Assembly: GCF_000828895.1 (NCBI RefSeq)
Contig: NZ_AP014568.1
Coordinates: forward strand, 1,433,858 to 1,497,857
Source: Serpentinimonas raichei
Lineage (GTDB): Bacteria; Pseudomonadota; Gammaproteobacteria; Burkholderiales; Burkholderiaceae_C
Direction: 5' to 3'
DNA: 64,000 nt
Every line of letters begins with the position of its first letter. Positions within the stretch are counted from its first letter, which is position 1. Below are positions 59,936 to 64,000 of the stretch, in pieces. The translations under genes were made by a program, and so were the position numbers. Below the pieces are notes generated by a model, which ran no database searches, was not told the origin of the DNA, and saw only the letters and a program-made list of their open reading frames with translations.

Positions 59936-60226
59936 TTAAAGCACAAGTGGAGCATCAAAATCCACCGCCCTGAAGCGCCCATGCTCCCGGACCTCTGCGC
60001 CGCGCGTGTCCGGTAAACGGTACAGACGCAAACAATCCTGTGCCGGGTCAATTTCCAACAACAGCCTCCGCTCCAGCTCTTCAAAGCCAGCCAGTTCCAC
60101 GCGACATTCAAACACCGACTTCTGCACCCGCTGCCCCGTGCTCTCGCAGACCTTGGCCACACGGCGCAACCTGCGCCGACCGGCTGCGGTTTCTGTGCTC
60201 ACGTCGTAGCAAACGATGATCAGCAT
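59936..60226 (-). CDS. cas2: CRISPR-associated endoribonuclease/adaptation protein Cas2
   Basis: A 96-residue ferredoxin-like protein starting [12 protein letters not shown] with the conserved Asp8; [20 protein letters not shown] and LRLYRLPD follow. It forms the Cas1-Cas2 integrase that adds spacers. It begins 13 bases after cas1 and ends next to the leader. The start at 60226 is the family N-terminus. Confidence 0.95.
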   Translation of the reverse strand: MLIIVCYDVSTETAAGRRRLRRVAKVCESTGQRVQKSVFECRVELAGFEELERRLLLEIDPAQDCLRLYRLPDTRGAEVREHGRFRAVDFDAPLVL

Positions 60227-60239
60227 AATGCACCACCTT

Positions 60240-61286
60240 TCAGCGCACCAAGAATGGCAGATAACCACTCACTTGGCCGCTGACGTCGGCTTCCGCGCGT
60301 ATGGCGCGCGCCATCAACCGGGCTTGAACCAGCGGCACCAACCCCAGCGCCAGCGACTGCGCCAGCACCGGGTGTTGAACCTCTTCCTGCTTGCGCTCCT
60401 GAAAAGCCACCACCACCGCCTTGCGCGCGTCGGCGGTCAACGACACACCGCCGCCTTCCCGCACCAGAAAATCATCCACACCAATCTGCCCACGGTTCAC
60501 CAAGGACAACGCCAAGCGATCCGCAAAGGGCCTGAACTCTTCCATCAGATCCAACGCCAAGGCCGCACGGCCAGGGCGCAACACATGCAGAAAGCCCACC
60601 TGCGGGTCCAGACCCACCGCCTCCAGGGCGCTGCGGCAATCGTTCATCCACATGGAATACAGAAACGACAGCAACGCATTCATGCGGTCGCGTGGCGGCC
60701 GACGTGTCCGCCCATCCATGGAAAAGTCAAGCCGCAAATCGGCCTTCACCAGCATCGGCTGCCGCTCGAAGTACTGCCGCGCGGCCTCCCCTTCCAGCCC
60801 ACGGAGCACGTCCAAGTCTTGCGCATCCGGTAAGGCCCGCAAGGTGGCGGCCAGGTCTTGCGCGCCACGCGTCAACGCAGCGGCATCGCTTGCAGCTTTG
60901 GCATCTCTGGCGCCCCGCAGCAGTACCTGGCGCGAATTGCGCACCTTGCCCGCCACACAAGCCCGCGCAAAGTCCAGCGCAAACGCCGGGTTCATTGACT
61001 GGTTGTGCTGCGCCCGGCGCAGCAACACATTGCCCGCAGTGGCCCCCTCAAGCCGTGCCTTGAAGCGGCCGTTTTCATCCAGCAGCACCAACGCCACCGC
61101 CTCCTCGGCCAGCCGATGCATCAGCGGCAACGAAATGCCCACCCGCCCAAAACACACCACCGCCTGCAGATGGTGCAACGGCACACGCAGCCGCGTTTCG
61201 TCATCCACCATCACACGCAAGGTGTCGTTGTCCAGGCGCATGTAACTGTCTTGCGTGTTGACGTACAGCGTGTTGAGCAGGTGCAT
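60240..61286 (-). CDS. cas1c: CRISPR-associated integrase Cas1 (type I-C)
   Basis: The 348-residue protein has [20 protein letters not shown] at the start, the helical lobe with [36 protein letters not shown] with catalytic-site context, [20 protein letters not shown] with His and Glu of the metal site, and [20 protein letters not shown]. This is the Cas1 of subtype I-C. It begins 9 bases after cas4. Confidence 0.95.
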   Translation of the reverse strand: MHLLNTLYVNTQDSYMRLDNDTLRVMVDDETRLRVPLHHLQAVVCFGRVGISLPLMHRLAEEAVALVLLDENGRFKARLEGATAGNVLLRRAQHNQSMNPAFALDFARACVAGKVRNSRQVLLRGARDAKAASDAAALTRGAQDLAATLRALPDAQDLDVLRGLEGEAARQYFERQPMLVKADLRLDFSMDGRTRRPPRDRMNALLSFLYSMWMNDCRSALEAVGLDPQVGFLHVLRPGRAALALDLMEEFRPFADRLALSLVNRGQIGVDDFLVREGGGVSLTADARKAVVVAFQERKQEEVQHPVLAQSLALGLVPLVQARLMARAIRAEADVSGQVSGYLPFLVR

Positions 61287-61295
61287 GGTGTGGCC

Positions 61296-61955
61296 TTAGC
61301 CCGGTATGCCCGGTTCTGCATCCGGATCAAAAAGGGCCTGCCTGCTCTGCTGCATCAGAACGGATTGCCCGGCCTCTGGCTGGCAGCGATCACGCAGCGA
61401 ACAGCCCCGGCAGCGCTGCACCGCCTGGGGTCCCGTCAGCGGCGGCGCAAGCTGTTGCGACTCAAACATGCCCCGCACCGCATCCATCACTTGTTGCACC
61501 TTCGAACGCAAGGGCGCATCGATCAGCACCACGCGCCTGCGCTTGGAGCTGGCGTAATAAATTGCCCCCTCTGGCACGGCGAACCCTGTCATCGCCTCCA
61601 GACACAAGGCCTGTGCCGCCAGTTGCAGGTCGTCGCAAGCCGCGATGTCTGCCGCCTTGTGGCGGCTGCCGTGCTTGTATTCCACGGGGTAGGGTCGCCC
61701 TGCCTTGTCGAACTCCACCACATCGGCCTTGCCGATCAGCCCCAGGCCGTCGTGCCACAGCGGCAAAGCATGCTCAACCCGCACCCCCTTGGCGGTTTCC
61801 ACCCCAGGCTGGTCCACCCGCCTGTGGACGGCCTGCCCGCGCAGGGTGTGCACGTTGTCGTCAAAGACCTGATCCAGGTGGATCAGGCCGCACTGGCGCG
61901 GGCAGTAGGCCCAGTGTTGCAGGGCGGACAGGGGGATGGTGTCTTCCTGGTCCAT
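61296..61955 (-). CDS. cas4: CRISPR-associated exonuclease Cas4
   Basis: A 219-residue RecB-like nuclease with an iron-sulphur cluster: the N-terminal cysteine in HWAYCPRQCGLIHLDQV, the nuclease core VVEFDKAGRPYPVEYKHGS with D and E-x-K, and the C-terminal cysteines CRGCSLRDRC. Cas4 trims prespacers and selects those with a correct PAM. The ATG at 61955 gives the family length. It starts 22 bases after hicA. Confidence 0.93.
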   Translation of the reverse strand: MDQEDTIPLSALQHWAYCPRQCGLIHLDQVFDDNVHTLRGQAVHRRVDQPGVETAKGVRVEHALPLWHDGLGLIGKADVVEFDKAGRPYPVEYKHGSRHKAADIAACDDLQLAAQALCLEAMTGFAVPEGAIYYASSKRRRVVLIDAPLRSKVQQVMDAVRGMFESQQLAPPLTGPQAVQRCRGCSLRDRCQPEAGQSVLMQQSRQALFDPDAEPGIPG

Positions 61956-61977
61956 GGCGCGTTGCCGACAAGGTGAT

Positions 61978-62220
61978 TCAGTCGAACAGGCGTTGGAGCA
62001 AGGCATCGCGGCTGAGCGCGTGGTGCTGGCACACCGCGTCCAACACCGCCGCCAGCGTGCCGATGCGCAAGGGGTCGTGCACAGGAACGGTGACGTGGTG
62101 CCGACCGGGCTGCGCACAGCTCAGGCGAATGTGGCTACCCGTCTGCCGGGACACGGTGTAGCCCAGCCGCCCAAGGCGCTTGACCAACTCAGCGCCCGAC
62201 AAATCGCGCGGCAGCCTCAT
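61978..62220 (-). CDS. hicA: HicA-type mRNA interferase toxin, inside the cas operon
   Basis: An 80-residue protein with the HicA dsRNA-binding-like fold: SGAELVKRLGRLGYTVSRQT, then GSHIRLSC with the catalytic His near residue 30, and VTVPVHDPLRIGTLAAVLDA. HicA cleaves mRNA and stops translation unless HicB is present. It overlaps hicB by 4 bases and lies between hicB and cas4 on the same strand. Confidence 0.9.
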   Translation of the reverse strand: MRLPRDLSGAELVKRLGRLGYTVSRQTGSHIRLSCAQPGRHHVTVPVHDPLRIGTLAAVLDAVCQHHALSRDALLQRLFD

Positions 62221-62423
62221 GCGGCCAAGACCTCTTCGCGCGTGATATGCAAGCGGATCAGGCTGGGCGCCTGGCCCTCGTCAAAATGACAGCGCACCGC
62301 ATCGCGCACCAGGGTGTGCAACTCGGGCAGGGAATCGGCTTCGGTGAAGATGTCTTGCCCCACGGCACGGGCCACGTACCCACCCTCGGGTGACTCTTCG
62401 ACGATGAAATGAATGTCTGTCAT
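62217..62423 (-). CDS. hicB: HicB-like antitoxin (short form)
   Basis: A 68-residue protein: IHFIVEESPEGGYVARAVGQ is the HicB/DUF1902 beta-sheet start, followed by EADSLPELHTLVRDAVRCHF. It has only the partial RNase-H-like domain that binds HicA, no DNA-binding domain. It stands before the toxin gene (the reverse of the E. coli hicAB order), 10 bases after the cas7 stop codon, so it is transcribed with the cas genes. Confidence 0.88.
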   Translation of the reverse strand: MTDIHFIVEESPEGGYVARAVGQDIFTEADSLPELHTLVRDAVRCHFDEGQAPSLIRLHITREEVLAA

Positions 62424-62433
62424 GGCGACCCTT

Positions 62434-63399
62434 TCAAACGATGCGAATCAAGCTTACCCCATCTGGAATGTCGGACTGATCTACCTTGACTTCGTAGTCT
62501 GAGAAGTTGCGCGGCACGTCCACCTTTTTCTTGGCCTTGATGCGATCAAACAGTTTGTGAGCGTGTGCGTTGCCCAGCTCGCTGTCGTGCTTGAACACGT
62601 AGAGACCGCGTGTGGACATTTCGCCTCGGGCCGCAGAGCGGTCGTGCTCAAACATGTTCTCCAGCGCCTGCCACAGCAGCTCCAGATCGTCCGCACCAAA
62701 ACCGGTCTGTTTGGCTAGGAACGACGACACAAACCCGTGCGCCATGTACAGGCCATACGGCACGGTGTGCTTGCGGCCCATGGTGCGGTTGTCGCCCTGC
62801 TGCTTCTCGGCCTCTGCTTCGGTGGCCACGGCCATGCGGGTGATGGAGTGTTCCAGCGCCACGATGGGGTCGATCGACCGGGCAAAGGTCAGTTGCACCG
62901 GCCCCCGAACCTGCCCGGCATTGGTGCCGGTGGACATCACCGCGCCAAAGGTACGAACGTCAAAGAAGTTTTGGCACATCCACTTGCGGGCCAGGTCCAC
63001 ATCGCTGGCGCTCCCCTTGCGCTTTTCCTTGCCGCCCTTCTTGGTCTTCTTGTCTTCACCATCAGCGGCTTCTGCAACCTCATCCACCGGCGCATCGAGC
63101 TTGAGCGCCGAGTAGGCGCGCTGGTGTTGAAGGTTCAGGATGGCCTTTTCCCGCACGTAGATTTCGAAACGCTTCTCTCCGGGTTCAAATTTCTTTTCAG
63201 ACACTGGTGTCTCTTGATCATCTGCGTTGGTAAGGGCGACGAAGTTGCGCACCTTGCGCTTGAGCGCCACGTCGGTCATCAGGCCGTGGCCGGTTTCAGC
63301 ATCGAGGCGCGGCAGGTTGCCGGCGTCGGGGTCACCATTGGGGTTGCCGTCCTTCACGTCGAACAGCAAAACGAAGTCGTAGCGGTTGGTCAGGTTCAT
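62434..63399 (-). CDS. cas7c: Type I-C Cascade backbone protein Cas7 (Csd2)
   Basis: Cas7 coats the crRNA in the interference complex. The 321-residue protein shows [60 protein letters not shown] and [15 protein letters not shown], the Csd2 marks. A Lys/Gly-rich insert ([20 protein letters not shown]) near residue 115 is a likely loop. The start ATG has an AGGAGG-type site (63403-63409 reversed). Confidence 0.94.
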   Translation of the reverse strand: MNLTNRYDFVLLFDVKDGNPNGDPDAGNLPRLDAETGHGLMTDVALKRKVRNFVALTNADDQETPVSEKKFEPGEKRFEIYVREKAILNLQHQRAYSALKLDAPVDEVAEAADGEDKKTKKGGKEKRKGSASDVDLARKWMCQNFFDVRTFGAVMSTGTNAGQVRGPVQLTFARSIDPIVALEHSITRMAVATEAEAEKQQGDNRTMGRKHTVPYGLYMAHGFVSSFLAKQTGFGADDLELLWQALENMFEHDRSAARGEMSTRGLYVFKHDSELGNAHAHKLFDRIKAKKKVDVPRNFSDYEVKVDQSDIPDGVSLIRIV

Positions 63400-63421
63400 T
63401 GCAGTTTCCTCCTAGGTGATT

Positions 63422-64000
63422 TCAGTTGGTGAAAAAGTCTTGTCGCTGGTGGTAGTAGCCGATGGCAAAACGGCCCTGGTCTGGAAGGTTCATGTGCACC
63501 GGGAAATCAGAAATACCCGACATGATCTCCGCCAGCAGCTTCTCGAAGTTGACTGCTCTGCCTTTGCTCTGCATCTTGGCAAGGTGGTGATTTTTCAGAC
63601 GCATCAGCGTGGTGAACACCGCCACCGGGGTGCTGGATGCGGCACCGTAGTAGCGCTCCCGAATCGTTGCATTCAGACCAGGACTGGCTTCTTCCTGGAT
63701 CTTTTCGAGCGTGGCAAACAGGCGACCCAAACGGTACGCCGTGGACGGACTTTCGATGTCGAGCATGGGGTGAATCTCCCTGGGTTGTGAATCAGACGTG
63801 GTGAACGAACGGTTGAGAAACGCCTTGATGGCCGCCGCGCGCATGTAAGTGACCTCTTGTTCTGCGCGGCAGCGCTGGACGGCGGCATTGAGCCAAGTGG
63901 TGGGATACGGCGCGCCGGTGAAGATGCTGCGAATCAGATCGCCACCCAGGCTGGGTGGAATGTTGTCGGCCTTGCCTTGCAAGGCTACGGCGGTGAGCAG
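63422..64000 (-). CDS. cas8c: Type I-C Cascade large subunit Cas8c (Csd1), C-terminal part
   Basis: The frame is open to the right window edge and ends at 63422. About 192 residues are visible: LGGDLIRSIFTGAPYPTTWL, YRLGRLFATLEKIQEEASPG, NATIRERYYGAASSTPVAVF and LMRLKNHHLAKMQSKGRAVN are the C-terminal region of Csd1, which recognises the PAM and target. The rest, with cas5 and cas3, should lie beyond the window. It precedes cas7 by 22 bases. Confidence 0.9.
   Translation of the reverse strand: MLTAVALQGKADNIPPSLGGDLIRSIFTGAPYPTTWLNAAVQRCRAEQEVTYMRAAAIKAFLNRSFTTSDSQPREIHPMLDIESPSTAYRLGRLFATLEKIQEEASPGLNATIRERYYGAASSTPVAVFTTLMRLKNHHLAKMQSKGRAVNFEKLLAEIMSGISDFPVHMNLPDQGRFAIGYYHQRQDFFTN

Overview
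The window is high-GC chromosomal DNA from a betaproteobacterium, most likely a Comamonadaceae member (Burkholderiales). This rests on the pmd-type protocatechuate 4,5-cleavage operon, the comamonad-style GC-rich palindromes, the ParC, DnaK and DnaJ sequences, and the bufferin/SigF locus. I could run no searches; family calls come from motifs, length and context.

Layout: (1) 1-755, start of parC on the minus strand. (2) 789-14263, a chromosomal integron: intI on the minus strand, an attI-like core near 1874, then about 21 cassettes pointing away from intI. Their attC sites are mostly near-identical 61-bp elements. About half the cassettes carry no convincing gene and share a conserved ~240-bp DNA module. 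Coding cassettes include a cold-shock/CFI-box protein, a WYL-like protein, a full CopB-type P-type ATPase, Rnk, a DUF2726 protein and a PLD-like protein. An IS3-family element has cut into the array and beheaded a tspO cassette. (3) 14258-23205, a pmd operon (protocatechuate meta-cleavage to pyruvate and oxaloacetate), led by an unusual ModA-like gene, with a divergent LysR regulator and TRAP permeases. (4) 23406-29958, a second aromatic-type cluster: fumarylacetoacetase, DUF2783, FAD monooxygenase, VOC protein, metallo-beta-lactamase-fold protein, IclR regulator and a crotonase. (5) 30012-33867, grpE-dnaK-dnaJ with sigma-32-like promoters. (6) 33868-43842, a two-gene Druantia type III phage-defence island (druH-druE) between two 246-bp copies of the dnaJ 3' end. 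(7) 44109-53813, a beta-CASP nuclease, gabT, the bufferin operon bufA-bufB-bufC-doxX with a divergent ECF sigma/NrsF pair, a CaiB-type CoA transferase and gabD. (8) 53981-64000, a type I-C CRISPR-Cas locus: 80 repeats of 37 nt, leader, cas2, cas1, cas4, an embedded hicBA toxin-antitoxin pair, cas7 and the end of cas8c.

The strongest second-look items are the dnaJ-anchored Druantia island, the HicBA module inside the cas operon, the family of conserved ORF-less integron cassettes, and the paired SigF-type promoters that govern the bufferin locus and question the annotated sigma-factor start.
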